Shown here: piece by piece, positions 11,776-22,993 of the stretch
How positions within the stretch are numbered: position 1 is the stretch's first letter
How the letters are laid out: each line of letters opens with the position of its first letter
From: Tuctoria greenei
Lineage: Eukaryota; Streptophyta; Magnoliopsida; Poales; Poaceae
Assembly (NCBI GenBank): GCA_036927565.1
Contig: JAYESD010000010.1
Span: 115,164,866-115,228,865 of the forward strand
Direction of reading: 5' to 3'
Length of the DNA stretch: 64,000 nt
The notes under the pieces: model-generated
Databases searched by the model: none
Told to the model about the DNA's origin: nothing
What the model saw: the letters and a program-made list of their open reading frames with translations, nothing else
Translations under genes and position numbers: made by a program

Positions 11776-13307
11776 TGACGGCTGTTATATCCTAATTTCA
11801 CCAGTTAATATTACTCAATTATGTGAAGGACAAGTCATTTCTTGCACACATTACCTTTCTGCGTAACCTATTTCCACTTGTCCTTGGAAAAATAGTCCAT
11901 GCAGGTTTTTAATGCAGGAATTGAGGTAAAAGAGGGAGAGCAATCCTAAAAAGTACCATCCTGACAAATCAGGCAACAACACTTGGCATCACATGGATCA
12001 AAAGTCCACAAAAAGACGTATCCGAGGAGTCAACAGTGTATCACCCATATCAGTCAATATGACCCACTTGGAAGTTGCCCCGATGAAGCACACATGGAGT
12101 AGCACAAAGACCAGGTCGGCCGAACAGGTGGTTCAGCCGACCTCTTTTTGGCGCCGAATGTGGTCAACTTACATGTGTCATCTACCTGTGGTGCCTTGAT
12201 AATGATGAAGACTGATTCACACACTTTTGTTAGCAGGAACCGACCCTTCTCCAGCTATAAATAGGACCCCCTACCCATCACTTCAACACACACCACTTAA
12301 GCTTCATTCTATTGTATCACAACTTTTCATAGTCCTTAGAGGAGTTAGACTGTAGAGAAGAGAGTCTCTAGTCCCAAGTCCAAATTGGGAAAAGAGTAGA
12401 GGGAGTCTCTCTTCCCAATTCCAAATTGGGAAAGGTATGACTCATGTATTCCTTCTTGTATTTGTGACTTTATGCATAATAAAGATATTATCTTTAGTCT
12501 TCTTTTATACATATGCTTGGATGAAGCGTTTCTTGTTTCATTGTGGATTCCATATATGTGGTAGGAGTAGTCTTTATGATTATGCCATAATGATCTTATT
12601 CTATCATCATAAACACTATAAACCCCCACTATAGTCTAACTAGTTATGATATGAACATATTAATATGAATAACTATGCTATGTATCAACATTGGTTTCAA
12701 CAATGATTTAGTTCATTGCTTTAGGATTGCTTGTGTTGTAGCTTCTAAGGTATTTGTTTAATATGATAGCATGGTGCTAGGATAGTTAAGTAGCATTGAA
12801 TGTCTCGTAGACCTACGGATTGAAGAGGTAGGCAGTGGGTGGTGACAGCCCTATTAGTCCTTTGTAATCCTCCACGTTCAGCTATGCCAGTCGTCCTAGT
12901 ATTGCTAGGGGTAAACCTGTGTCTGATGTGTTGAACAACTTAGCATAAAAATTTACCATTGACATGCTCATTAGTATCTAACCTAGGCTATGTATATGTA
13001 TATTAGAAGCATTATAGGAGCAACTCACCAATCTAAGTCTAATTTCCATTAGGACCTATATACCCCCCTTAGAATAGGATGCTCTTTTGCATGTCACACT
13101 ACCTCCAATTATCTATTATCCATCATCACTGGAACCCTACATAGATCATTCTACCCTTTCTATTTGATGGTTGCTACACTTCCACCTAGCCTTCCCTTGG
13201 GATAAAATAATGACACCCTCGGAATACTATTTTAAGGGGAAATGCTACATCAATAGTTTTCGTGCGCTTGGGAAATTTATTCTGTACATAAGAAACATCA
13301 ACAAACA
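11776..13307 (+). repeat. 5' LTR of A
   Basis: About 1.53 kb. It starts at TGACGGCTGTTATA, judged from shared sequence with the inverted copy at 815-2322, and ends ...AACAAACA four bases before the primer site. It is clearly related to but well diverged from the A' LTR, so the two are separate insertions of one family. The internal TATA box and the downstream block are conserved. Confidence 0.8.
12256..12264 (+). promoter_or_regulatory. TATA box in A LTR
   Basis: TATAAATAG followed by GACCCCCTACC and, about 25 bases on, ACTTCAACACACACC. The same arrangement is conserved in the A' LTR, which supports a real promoter core. Confidence 0.6.
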
Positions 13308-13311
13308 TTTA

Positions 13312-13329
13312 TGGCGCCGTTGCCGGGGA
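13312..13329 (+). promoter_or_regulatory. Primer binding site of A (tRNA-Asp)
   Basis: TGGCGCCGTTGCCGGGGA is complementary to the 3' end of plant tRNA-Asp (…CCCCGGCAACGGCGCCA). It sits four bases after the LTR. A primer of this kind is common in non-chromoviral plant Gypsy elements. Confidence 0.85.
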
Positions 13330-13425
13330 AGGCAATTGAAGTATTGCATGATTATGTGAATAGGATAGGACCCTGGATGGGTTTTTAGTAGGATAACCCT
13401 TCTTTGTTTTTGCATTTATTTTAAT

Positions 13426-14093
13426 GTGAAAACAGGGTATTGTATGTTTTATTTATGCCTGCTGGAAAACTTTATTAAAGATTCAGAATCCCTTTTGAGA
13501 GATCAACCTCGTGTCGTTACTCCTCAGAAGCTTCGTGCGAGAAACCAAACTAGCGCTCCTGCACCAACAATCGAAACGCCAATGGCCCAGAAGACCTGTT
13601 GTGAGTTTTCGGCTCCCTCTGCTAACAATGTGCCTGTTGGACCTACTTTTAACACCGGAGACGTGAACTTCGAAATCAAGACTGGCCTGATCACTATGGT
13701 GCAAGACAACCCGTTCTGCGGGGAGGCTAACAAGGATGCAAATGCTCAACTGTAACAGTTCCTTGAGATCTGCAGCACTTTCAACATCAAGGACGTTTCT
13801 CCTCATGCCATCCGTCTTAGACTGTTTCCGTTCTCCCTTCTTGGGAGATCAAAGTAGTGTTCTATGCGAATTGAAGTACTATAGACACTTGGAAGAAGTG
13901 TTCTATGACATTCCTCACCAAGTTCTTTCCGTTGCGCAAAAGCAATGCCCTACGTGGAAGAATTTCCAGCTTCTAGCAAGATCACAGGGAGTCTATTCCT
14001 GAGGTATGGGAAAGGCCGCAGGAGTACATCCTGGCCTGTCCCCACCATGGGATGGAGGACTGGCTCATTATCCAAAATTTCTATAATGGGTTG
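13426..14093 (+). pseudogene. gag of A, N-terminal part
   Basis: An open frame runs from 13426, with a plausible gag start at ATG 13582, and stops with TAA at 13753-13755. Homology continues in other frames: NIKDVSPHAIRLRLFPFS, then the capsid motif EYILACPHHGMEDWL and IIQNFYNGL just before 14093. This is the capsid domain (retrotrans_gag family) of Athila/Tat-type Gypsy elements. At least two frameshifts and several stops are present. The coding segment is cut by the insertion of B; the next codons are found at 34425. Confidence 0.75.
14089..14093. repeat. Target site duplication of B, left copy
   Basis: GGTTG lies directly before the B LTR start TGTCG. The identical GGTTG at 34420-34424 follows the other end. 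Confidence 0.9.
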
Positions 14094-14692
14094 TGTCGAA
14101 GCGTACGAACGACACTTCCCCCGGTACTACTAAAATGTAGCCCGCAGAGGTTCTTGTATCGGTTTGGGCGCGTGGAGATCTTAGACAAGATGATGACACG
14201 GAGGATTTACGTGGTTTGGGCCGCCTGAGGGTAATACCCTACTCCACGGGGTGTGTGTTGTTGTATTGACGATTTTGGTAGTGCTGGCGTGCATATGAGC
14301 TTGCCTGTTTTGTACCGAGCAGCACATCCCTTTTATAGATCAAGGGGTGGCAGCACATCCCTTTTATACACGGTCTAAATGTGCTTAAGCGCCTTAATAG
14401 TGTGATAACATGCTTTAATGGTGGCGTTACCAGTATTAAGGGTCCTCTGATCATGCGCCATTAATATTGCATTAATGACACATAATCAGGCATTGTAACT
14501 GTAGCGATAACTGTCCCTTTAAGGTCTGTGCCATTGGAGATCCGTCTGTATTCCCGTTGATTTCGTAGGTCCGCAGGCTTCACATGTGGCAGCTCTGGAC
14601 CTTCCCCTCGCAGGGAGATAGGTCTGGATCTGCTATATATGTGGCGGGAACGGAGCTCCCCTCTAATGGGGGTTAGGTCCGGGGTCATTATC
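14094..14692 (-). repeat. 3' LTR of B, part 1 (before C)
   Basis: This matches 33578-34200 of the right LTR. Near 14319-14368 the string CAGCACATCCCTTTTATA is present twice, where the right LTR has it once plus about 60 bp of other sequence. It is interrupted after TTATC by C and resumes at 22251. Confidence 0.88.
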
Positions 14693-15560
14693 TGATGAGG
14701 ACATCAACACCCTTGATACATCCACACCAACTCAGCTACCGGTTTCTGGTCCGATCACTCGCGCTCGTGCACGTCAACTAAACTATGAGGTGAACTCATT
14801 CTTGGCCTTATGTCCATCTTATCTAGACCGTGGAACTACGTGCTTTCTTGTTTTGCTTAGGAACAACGGAGAGGAGCCAATGGGAAGGGAATTCGCGCGG
14901 ACAGGATTTGGACAGCAGAACAGCACCAACTTGTGATGGCCACCACGATTTCATACGGACTCCGATCTGGGCGTTCAAGTACTTCCTGGAAAGATTATCA
15001 AGTCTACTTTCAAACTTATCTGGCCTCATGTCCATATCTATTCAGAGTCGGCCGCAATAGTTATTTTAATACCAAGACCTTTTTCTGTCCATGGTGCTGC
15101 ATCACCAAAATTGGGCCCATGGCCCATGTATCGTTTGGAGTCCATTAGGGACTCGTGATTAGGGTTTATCACGACCTTAGAGAGGTAATAAATAGTAGCA
15201 GCCGCCCTCATTAGCTAGTGGGTTTTATTTATTCGTAAGTTAGCTTCTGTTGCTTCCTTGTACATGCGCGTGTCGACTAGATCGCCCGTCTACTTGTATC
15301 CAGAACCCCACTTTAGATTGATTCAACAGATAAGTGCTTGTTCTTCTTGTTCTTGCGTGTTCTTCGATTGCTTGCAGGAACAAAGGCCCTTGTAGTCAGG
15401 TTGATTGTGCGCCAGCAAGATCAATACAACTTCAGAGTATGTGTACCGATCGTTAAGGCGCATCGTCTTGCGGACGGTGTAGTTGGATCGCCAACGTCTT
15501 CTCCTCCACAAATCAAAACCTCCTATTCTCATCGAAAGATCGGGAACCAAGATCCTATCA
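14693..15560 (+). repeat. 5' LTR of C
   Basis: 868 bp from TGATGAGGACATC to GATCCTATCA. The edges are fixed by the second copy at 21378-22245, the duplication TTATC and the adjacent primer site. A likely promoter core AATAAATAG is at 15187-15195. Confidence 0.95.
15187..15195 (+). promoter_or_regulatory. Putative TATA box in C LTR
   Basis: AATAAATAG lies mid-LTR, after GACCTTAGAGAGGT, and is conserved in the 3' LTR of C at the equivalent place. Confidence 0.45.
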
Positions 15561-15562
15561 AG

Positions 15563-15580
15563 TGGTAGTCAGAGCAAGGT
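15563..15580 (+). promoter_or_regulatory. Primer binding site of C
   Basis: TGGTAGTCAGAGCAAGG matches the initiator-Met site TGGTATCAGAGC except for one extra base. It begins two bases after the LTR end. The extra base may reduce priming. Confidence 0.7.
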
Positions 15581-15789
15581 TAATCGTGAGAGTGCTACCA
15601 TTACTTTTCTTTCCGCTGTTATCATCCTATAGTCCAGAAAAAGCCTAAAAAAATACCAGATCTTTTTTTTCCCATTATTCCTAGACCATTGTGCCTTTTA
15701 CTTTCTCCACTTAGTCAAGACTTGTTGAGTTCATGGTTGCTTCGACGAGTCAAGTTGCTGGTCTTTAGTTTTGCACCACTAGAGTTTCG

Positions 15790-16115
15790 AGTTCGTGTCA
15801 CATTCGGTCACCTAGTTCGAGTCAGATTCGTAGTTCGAGTTTGAGTCGGATTACTAGTTTGAGTTTGAATCAGATTGCTACTTCGAGTTTGAGTCGGATT
15901 ACTAGTTCGAGTTTGAGTCGGATTACGAGTTCAAATCATATTGCTACTTTGAGTTTGAGTCAGATTGCTAGTTCGAGTTTGAGTCGGATTACGAGTTCAA
16001 ATCAGATTGCTATTTCAAGTTTGAGTCGGATTGCTAGTTCGAGTTTGAGTCTGATTACTAGTTCGAGTTCGAATCAGATTGCTACTTCGAGTTTGAGTCA
16101 GATTAGTAATTCGAG
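15790..16115 (+). repeat. 24-bp minisatellite in C leader
   Basis: About 12 units of a 24-bp repeat resembling GATTACTAGTTCGAGTTTGAGTCG, with variants, lie between the primer site and gag. The Ser-rich open frame over it (MSRITSLSL...) is a by-product of a repeat length divisible by three. Confidence 0.85.
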
Positions 16116-16666
16116 TTTGGCAACAAGAAAAAGGCAAGTGCAAAATCAAAAGCCGCACAAAAGCCACAAACAATTAGAGAATAAAAAAAAGGCAAGTGCA
16201 AGATCAAAAGCCGCATGTGCAAATTTTGTTCTAGGGTTTCCTGATTCCATCTAGAGAGAGTTTGGGTGACCACCCCAACAAAAAAAACGAAAAAAAAAAG
16301 AAAAAAAAATCAGATTGTTGTTTGGGGTGTTTTTGGTGACGACATTGGTGTCTCGGCTCGCGTCTCTAGTACGATCTAGACTAAGATCAGCACAGTACTA
16401 TCGTAGAATATTTATTCAGCTTGTTGTGATTAACGTGGTGAAAGTTTGCTCCTTGTGCTAGTTCATCCACCTAAAGCCATAGATTGACACCTGCTCTTGA
16501 AGTTGTTCATTACTTGCTGGTTGCCATCACCTTCTTGCTGAGCTTTGTAAGAACAGGTAAGAGCTTGATTGAACAGGTTGAGAGTGAGCGAGTTATCTCC
16601 ACCAGCACCTTTGTAGCTAGGGATAGCGTTACCCTTTCATATTGCATTGTTTTTTTTCTACTAACC

Positions 16667-17524
16667 ATGGCAGGAGGAGCAAATACAAATGAAGACGTGC
16701 ATTCACCTCGCACACGGGGAATTATACAACACTTCGAATGCCAAGTGCGGCTACACACAGAAGCGCTTGATGAGGATTTTCGTGTTACCAGTGACCGCCT
16801 TGGTCAATTGGAAAATATGCAGATCGACACCAACACCAAAATCAGCACGTTGGAGATTTCCATTCAAACATTGGACACCTCTATTGGAGCCATCCTGCAG
16901 CGCCTTGAGGAGAGGGATCGTGGACGCACCGCAGATGGACAGGTGAGCAATGCTCCTAGTATTGTATGTGACAATGAAGATGACTATTCTGCAGATACGG
17001 AGATTGGGGAAGATGAGGAAGCTAGGCCACGGCGCCGGCTACAACGCAACCGTCAAGGCATAGGTGGACATCGTCGGCGTGAGGTACGCAATCATGAATA
17101 TACTTTTAACAAGATCAAATTTAAGATACCTCATTTTGATGGTAAATATGACTCTGATGCATATATTACTTGGGAGATTTCTGTTGATCAAAAAATTGCA
17201 TGTCATGAGTTTCCTGAAAACGCAAGAGTTAGAGCAGCCACTAGTGAGTTTACTGATTTTGCTTATGTTTGGTGGATAGAACATGGCAAAAAAAATCCTA
17301 ATAACATACCACAAACTTGGGATGCTTTGAAACGGCTCATGCGGGCTAGATTTGTTCCTTCTTACCATGCACGTGATCTGTTAAATAAGTTACAACAATT
17401 GAGACAGGGAGCTAAAAGTGCAGAAGAGTATTTTCAAGAATTACAAATGGGTATGTTGCGTTGTAATTTAGACGAGGATGAGGAACCAGCTATGGCTAGA
17501 TTTTTTGGGTGGTTTAAACCGTGA
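16667..17524 (+). pseudogene. gag of C, capsid part
   Basis: ATG 16667 (MAGGANTNEDVHSPRTRG) opens 285 codons. A coiled-coil-like N-terminus (LGQLENMQIDTNTKIS, about residue 45) leads to an acidic and Arg-rich linker and then the capsid domain (KFKIPHFDGKYDSDAYITW near residue 150; FAYVWWIEH near 200; QELQMGMLRCNLDEDE near 265). The frame is lost just before GGLNREIQD, which continues in another frame at 17515. This is a retrotrans_gag family protein that would assemble the particle. One frameshift separates it from the knuckle. Confidence 0.85.
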
Positions 17525-18158
17525 AATTCAGGACATACTTGCTTATAAAGATTACAATAATGTTACCCGTTTGTTTCATCGTGCTTGTAAAGCTAAAACG
17601 GAAGTGCAGGGACGATGAGCTAGCTCTAGAACTAATATTTCTGCAGGAAAGACTAGCTCATGGCAACCACGCACGACTACTCCTTCGACTGGGCATGCTT
17701 CCCCGCCATCTTCTTCACCAAGTCGGGCAGCACCTTCTTCTTCCGGCAACAAGCCACGCGCTTCTTCCACTAGCTCAGCAGTAAAGACCACCCAAAAGCC
17801 CACCGAGAGTGCTTCTTCCGTAGCATCTACCGGACGATCTAGAGACGTTCAATGTCACAAGTGCAAGGGTTTTGGCCATGTGCAGCGTGACTGCCCAAGC
17901 AAACGTGTTCTAATTGTTAAAGATGACGGTGAGTACTAATCTGCTAGCGATTTTGATGATGATACATGTGTTTTGCTTGCAGCTGACTATGCAGGTAGCG
18001 ATGAACATCAAGAAGAGCATATTGGTGCAGAAGATGCAGCGCGCTATGATAGTCTCATTGTGCAGCGTGTGCTTAGTGCACAAATGGAGAAAGCGGAACA
18101 AAATCAAAGGCACACATTATTCCAAACAAAGTGTGTCGTCAAAGAGTGATCTTGCCGC
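17515..18158 (+). pseudogene. gag of C, C-terminal part with zinc knuckle
   Basis: In shifted frame the sequence gives GGLNREIQDILAYKDYNNV, a Ser/Pro-rich linker and a CCHC knuckle (CHKCKGFGHVQRDCP at about 17851-17895). Single stops occur near 17616, 17938 and 18147. The knuckle would bind the element's RNA. The same layout, less damaged, is in D. Confidence 0.8.
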
Positions 18159-18827
18159 ATGATCATTGATGGAGGTAGCTGCAACAACTTGGCCAGCAGT
18201 GACATGGTGACCAAGCTGGCACTAAGCACCAAACTGCACCCACATCCCTATTACATTCAATGGTTAAACAACAGCGGTAAGGCAAAGGTAACTAGACTTG
18301 TGCGAATCAATTTTACTATTGGATCATATAAGGATGTCGTTGAATGTGATGTTGTGCCTATGCAAGCTTGTAATATTCTGCTAGGAAGACCTTGGCAATT
18401 TGATAGAGATTCTATGCATCATGGTAGATCAAAACAGTATTCTTTTCTTTACCACGATAAAAAAATTGTGTTGCATCCTATGTCTCCTGAAGCTATTGTG
18501 CAAGATGATGTTGCTAGAGCTAGGAAAACTAAATATCAGGACCATGCTAACATTGAGAAAAATAACAATGCCAAATCTGTGTTTGATAAGAAAAATGAGA
18601 TATCTCCGAAGGGAAAATGCTTGTTTTCTACGAAATCTGATATTAATGAACTGATTGCTTCCACCTCTGTTGCCTATGCTTTGGTATGCAAAGATGCTTT
18701 GATTTCCCTTTACGATGTGCAACATTCTTTGCCTCCTGCTGTTGCTAACATTTTGCAGGAATATTCTGATGTGTTTCCAAGTGAAATACCACCAGGACAA
18801 CCACCACTTCGAGGGATTGAGCAATAG
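18159..18827 (+). pseudogene. Protease and linker of C
   Basis: The 222 open codons start with IIDGGSCNNLAS, the aspartic protease active site with Gly in place of the usual Ser/Thr after Asp, as also in D. The flap and the ILLGRPWQFD motif follow near residue 80. The segment ends with the pre-RT motif YSDVFPSEIPPGQPPLRGIEQ, and the stop at 18825 replaces a Gln/His codon. The protease would cut the polyprotein during maturation. Confidence 0.8.
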
Positions 18828-19871
18828 ATTGACCTCATTCCCGGTGCTTCATTGCCCAACCGTGCACCATACAGGACAAATCCAGAAGAAACAAAGGAGA
18901 TTCAGCGCCAAGTACAAGAACTACTTGACAAAGGTTATGTACGTGAGTCTCTTAGTCCTTGTGCTGTTCCAGTTATTCTAGTACCTAAAAAGGATGGATC
19001 ATGGCGTATGTGTGTGGATTGTAGAGCAATCAACAATATAACCATTCGATATCATCATCCTATTCCACGCTTAGATGATATGCTTGATGAACTGAGTGGT
19101 GCTGTTGTGTTCTCAAAAGTTGATTTGCGTTGTGGTTATCACCAAATTCGCATGAAACTAGGAGATGAATGGAAAACTGCTTTCAAAACTAAGTTCGGTT
19201 TATATGAGTGGTTAGTCATGCCTTTTGGGTTAACTAATGCACCTAGCACCTTCATGAGATTAATGAACGAGGTTTTGCATGCATTCATTGGAAAATTTGT
19301 TGTTGTGTATTTTGATGATATATTGATTTATAGCAAATCCATGGATGAACATCTTGATCACTTAGGTGCTGTTTCTAATGCTTCGCGTGAGGCACGATTA
19401 TTTGGTAATCTTGAGAAGTGCACCTTTTGCACGGATCGGGTCTCTTTCCTTGGCTATGTTGTTAATCCACAGGGAATTGAAGTTGATCAAGCCAAGGTAG
19501 AGGCTATTCAGGGGTGGCCTGTACCAAAGACCATCACACAGGTGCGGAGCTTTCTAGGGCTGGCTGGGTTCTATCGTCGCTTTTTGAAGGATTTCAGCAC
19601 CATTGCTGCTCCATTGAATGACCTTACGAAGAAGGGGGTGCCTTTTTCTTGGGGCACCACACAAGATAAAGCCTTTACCATACTGAAAGACAAGTTGACG
19701 CATGCACCTCTTCTCCAACTTCCTGATTTTTCTAAGACTTTTGAGCTTGAATGTGATGCTAGTGGGATTGGATTGGGTGGTGTTTTGTTACAAGAAGGAA
19801 AAATTGTTGCATATTTTAGTGAGAAAATGAGTGGGCCTATTCTAAATTATTCTACCTATGATAAGGAATGA
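18828..19871 (+). pseudogene. Reverse transcriptase and RNase H (N-part) of C
   Basis: An open stretch from LIPGASLPNRAPYRTNP covers the RT domain: VPKKDGSWRMCVDCRAIN, FSKVDLRCGYHQIRM, LVMPFGLTNAPSTFMR and the catalytic VVYFDDILIYS (about 19304-19336, intact FDD). RNase H follows (FELECDASGIGLGGVLLQ, YFSEKMSG). A TGA at 19869 interrupts the conserved YDKE-YALVRTLE. RT would copy the genomic RNA. The RT core is intact although the gene as a whole is not. Confidence 0.88.
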
Positions 19872-20684
19872 TATGCTCTTGTACGAACTTTAGAAACATG
19901 GCAGCATTATTTGTGGCCCAAAGAATTTGTTATCCATTCTGATCATGAATCACTAAAGCATATTAGGAGTCAAGGGAAACTAAACCGTAGGCATGCTAAG
20001 TGGATGGAATTTATTGAGTCTTTTCCTTATGTCATTAAACACAAAAAGGGAAATGATAATGTTATTGCTGATGCTTTATCTAGACGTTATACTCTTCTAT
20101 CTCAACTTGACTTTAAAATTTTTGGATTAGAAACGATTAAAGATCAATATGAACATGATGCTGATTTCAAAGATGTATTGCTGAAATGTAAAGACGGAAA
20201 AACATTGAATAAATTTGTCCTCAATGATGGCTATGTGTTTAGAGCTAACAAGTTATGCATTCTAGCTAGCTCTGTTCGTTTGTTGTTGTTACAGGAAGCG
20301 CATGGAGGCGGGCTGATGGGGCACTTTGGAGTGAAAAAGACGGAGGACATACTTGCTGGTCATTTCTTTTGGCCAAGGATGAGGCAAGACGTGGAGCGCT
20401 TTGTTGCTCGCTGCACGATATGTCAAAAAGCTAAGTCACGACTTAATCCACATGGTTTGTACATGCCTCTTCCTGTTCCTAGCATGCCTTGGGAGGATAT
20501 TTCTATGGACTTTGTTTTAGGACTGCCTAGAACAAAGAAGGGGAGGGATAGCATCTTTGTTGTTGTGGATAGATTTTCTAAAATGGCACACTTCATACCT
20601 TATCATAAAAGTGATGATGCTACACATTTGCTGATTTGTTTTTCCGAGATATTGTTAGATTGCATGGTGTGCCAAACACAATAG
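19872..20684 (+). pseudogene. RNase H end and integrase N-half of C
   Basis: From YALVRTLETWQHYL through VIHSDHESLKHI (RNase H) the frame passes into the integrase zinc domain (LLQEAHGGGLMGHFGVKKT, CTICQKAKS) and the first catalytic Asp (DISMDFVLGLPRTKKG). A frameshift after about 20645 sends the frame to a stop at 20682-20684. Confidence 0.85.
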
Positions 20685-21621
20685 TTTCAGATCGTGATGC
20701 TAAGTTTCTTAGACATTTTTGGAGAATGTTATGGCAAAATTGGGGACTAAGCTTTTATTTTCAACTACTTGTCATCCCCAAACTGATGGTCAAACTGAGG
20801 TTGTGAATAGAAGTTTATCTACCATGCTTAGGGCTGTTTTGAAAAAGAATATAAAAATGTGGGAAGAGTGTTTGCCTCATGTTGAGTTTGCTTATAATCG
20901 TTCTCTACATTCTAGTACTAAGAAATGCCCTTTTGAGATTGTTTATGGATTTGTACCCCGTGCTCCTATTGATTTATTACCTCTTCCTTCAATGGAACGA
21001 GTGAATTTTGATGCTAAACATCATGCTGAATTGATCTTAAAATTGCATGAAACCACTAAGAAGAATATAGAGTGCATGAATGCCAAGTATAAACTTGCTG
21101 GTAGTAGGGGAAAGAAAACTATCACTTTTGAACCTTGTGATTTAGTTTGGTTACATTTGCGAAAGGATAGGTTTCCTGATTTGAGAAAGTCTAAATTGTT
21201 ACCTCGAGCTGATGGTCCATTCAAAGTGTTAGAAAGGATTAATGATAATGCATATAAACTCGAGTTGCCTGCGAATTTTGGGGTTAGTCCCACATTTAGC
21301 ATTGCAGATTTGAAGCCATATTTGGGAGAATAAGATGAGCTTGAGTCACGGACGACTCAAATGCAAGAAGGGGAGGATGATGAGGACATCAACACCCTCG
21401 ATACATCCATACCAACTCAGCTACCGGTTTCTGGTCCGATCACTCGCGCTCGTGCACGTCAACTAAACTATGAGGTGAACTTGTTCTTGGCCTTATGTCC
21501 ATCTTATCTAGACCGTGGAACTATGTGCTTTCTTGTTTTGCTTAGGAACAATGGAGAGGAGCCAATGGGAAGGGAATTCGCGCGGACAGGATTTGGACAG
21601 CAGAACAGCACCAACTTGTGA
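20650..21621 (+). pseudogene. Integrase C-half of C, running into the 3' LTR
   Basis: After the frameshift near 20645, the second Asp segment (VSDRDAKFLRHFW) is followed at 20719 by 204 open codons: HPQTDGQTEVVNR holds the catalytic Glu, then the GPY/F-like module (LLPRADGPFKVLERINDNAYKLEL) and LKPYLGE. A TAA at 21331 replaces a Glu codon. Beyond it the frame stays open 96 more codons across the purine tract into the LTR, encoding PITRARARQLNYEV, which D shares. Confidence 0.82.
21365..21377 (+). promoter_or_regulatory. Polypurine tract of C
   Basis: AAGAAGGGGAGGA ends exactly at the 3' LTR start. It also encodes part of the integrase tail (QEGED). D has the same tract. Confidence 0.85.
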
Positions 21622-22245
21622 CGGCCACCACGATTTCATACGGACTCCGATCTGGGCGTTCAAGTACTTTCTGGAAAGATTATCAAGTCTACTTTCAAAA
21701 GGATCTGGTCTCATGTCTATATCTATTCGGAGTCGACCGCAATAGTTATTTTAATACCAAGACCATTTTCTGTCCATGGTGCTGCATCACCGAAATTGGG
21801 CCCATGGCCCATGTATCGTTTGGAGTCCATTAGGGACTCGTGATTAGGGTTTCTCACGACCCTAGAGAGGTAATAAATAGTAGCAGCCGCCCTCATTAGC
21901 TGGTGGGTTTTGTTTATTCGTAAGTTAGCTTCTGTTGCTTCCTTGTACACGCGCGTGTCGACTAGATCGCCCGTCTACTTGTATCCAGAACCCCACTTTA
22001 GATTGATTCAACAGATAAGTGCTTGTTCTTATTGTTCTTGCGTGTTCTTCGATTGCTTGCAGGAACAAAGGCCCTCGTGGTCAGGTTGATTGTGCGCCAA
22101 CAAGATCAATACAACTTCGGAGTCGGTGTACCGATCGCTAAGGCGCATCGTCTTGGGGACAGTGTAGTCGGATCGCCAACGTCTTCTCCTCCACAAATCG
22201 AACCCTCCTATTCTCATCGAAAGATCGGGAACCAAGATCCTATTA
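21378..22245 (+). repeat. 3' LTR of C
   Basis: 868 bp, the partner of 14693-15560. It ends CTATTA instead of CTATCA, a single transition. It is followed by the target duplication TTATC. Confidence 0.95.
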
Positions 22246-22454
22246 TTATCCATGTGTCAACCGCAGAGCTTCCCTATGTTGGGAGTTCAACTCCGGTCTT
22301 ACATTATACGTGGCAATCCCGGATCTACCCATATGAGGGAGGCAGTCCTGTGTCGTGTGACACGGGGGCCTGAGGAAGCCTTCAACTCTGACATGTGGAA
22401 CTCTCTTGCACTTCTTGTGGTATCATGGGGTACCCGGTACGCAGGGTACCGACA
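22246..22454 (-). repeat. 3' LTR of B, part 2 (after C)
   Basis: This starts with the duplicated TTATC of C and continues the B LTR to GTACCGACA at 22454, matching 34206-34419. Together with 14094-14692 it makes one LTR of about 803 bp. Confidence 0.88.
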
Positions 22455-22993
22455 GTGGCCCCCGGGCCCACCTCTGGGAGAAATCCTTTGGGTTAAGTTA
22501 TTCTACCAGAGGTGGGGCCATCCTCGATTCTCGCGCTATAGCTTCAAAGGTTTTTCGATGTACCATTGGGGAGATGGTTCGGGGTTAAACCATCGCCGCA
22601 TGGCTTGTATTGAATGCGGCAGATGAGATCTTTGAGTGCGGATATAAGGCAATTGAAGGTCACCGGTTCGCAATACGAAAATCATATCGGTCCCGAGCGC
22701 CTTGTCAGACTGCCGCCTTTGGGTTTCTCGCTGCCCATCATAACAACAGTTCGCTTGGGGTAATAACCTCGACCTCTTCGTCGGGGTGGCCCCAGACCCA
22801 TTCGTCATTGACGGGGTAGATTCTTTGTAATGTGGACTTGCTCTCATTGCGGTTTCCATCCAAGTGTTGTGGAGGCTTACTTAAGAAGGAAAGTACGCAA
22901 GGTTTGAGGACTCTTTACGCTTTCGATCAAACTCGCGCTCAGAGCCTCCCCAACTTTGCCTAGCTTTCTCCTCTTTCGCTCCACTTTGCCGTG
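22455..22993 (+). promoter_or_regulatory. Polypurine tract of B and leader of its antisense gene
   Basis: Next to the LTR, the minus strand reads GGTGGGCCCGGGGGCCAC, a purine-biased stretch in the position of the polypurine tract. The remaining 500 bp precede the plus-strand gene. They hold TATA-like words (GGATATAAGG near 22640) and a pyrimidine-rich run just before the ATG at 22994. A separate promoter for the antisense gene is likely here, but the sequence alone does not prove it. Confidence 0.4.

Larger units (their letters stand above)
14693..22245 (+). mobile_element. C: chromovirus-like Gypsy element
   Basis: A complete insertion of 7553 bp with two 868-bp LTRs (TGATGAGG...CTATCA/CTATTA) and the target duplication TTATC (14688-14692 and 22246-22250). 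Order: 5' LTR, primer site, leader with a minisatellite, gag, PR, RT, RNase H, integrase, purine tract, 3' LTR. By eye the LTRs differ at about 35-40 positions, mostly transitions (about 4%). The pol carries several stops and frameshifts. D is a sister element. The long integrase tail running into the LTR suggests CRM-type chromoviruses, but I cannot confirm the clade. Confidence 0.92.

Noticed and set aside
13312..13329. tRNA gene
   Set aside because: Only the 18 bases complementary to a tRNA 3' end are present, next to an LTR; this is a primer site.
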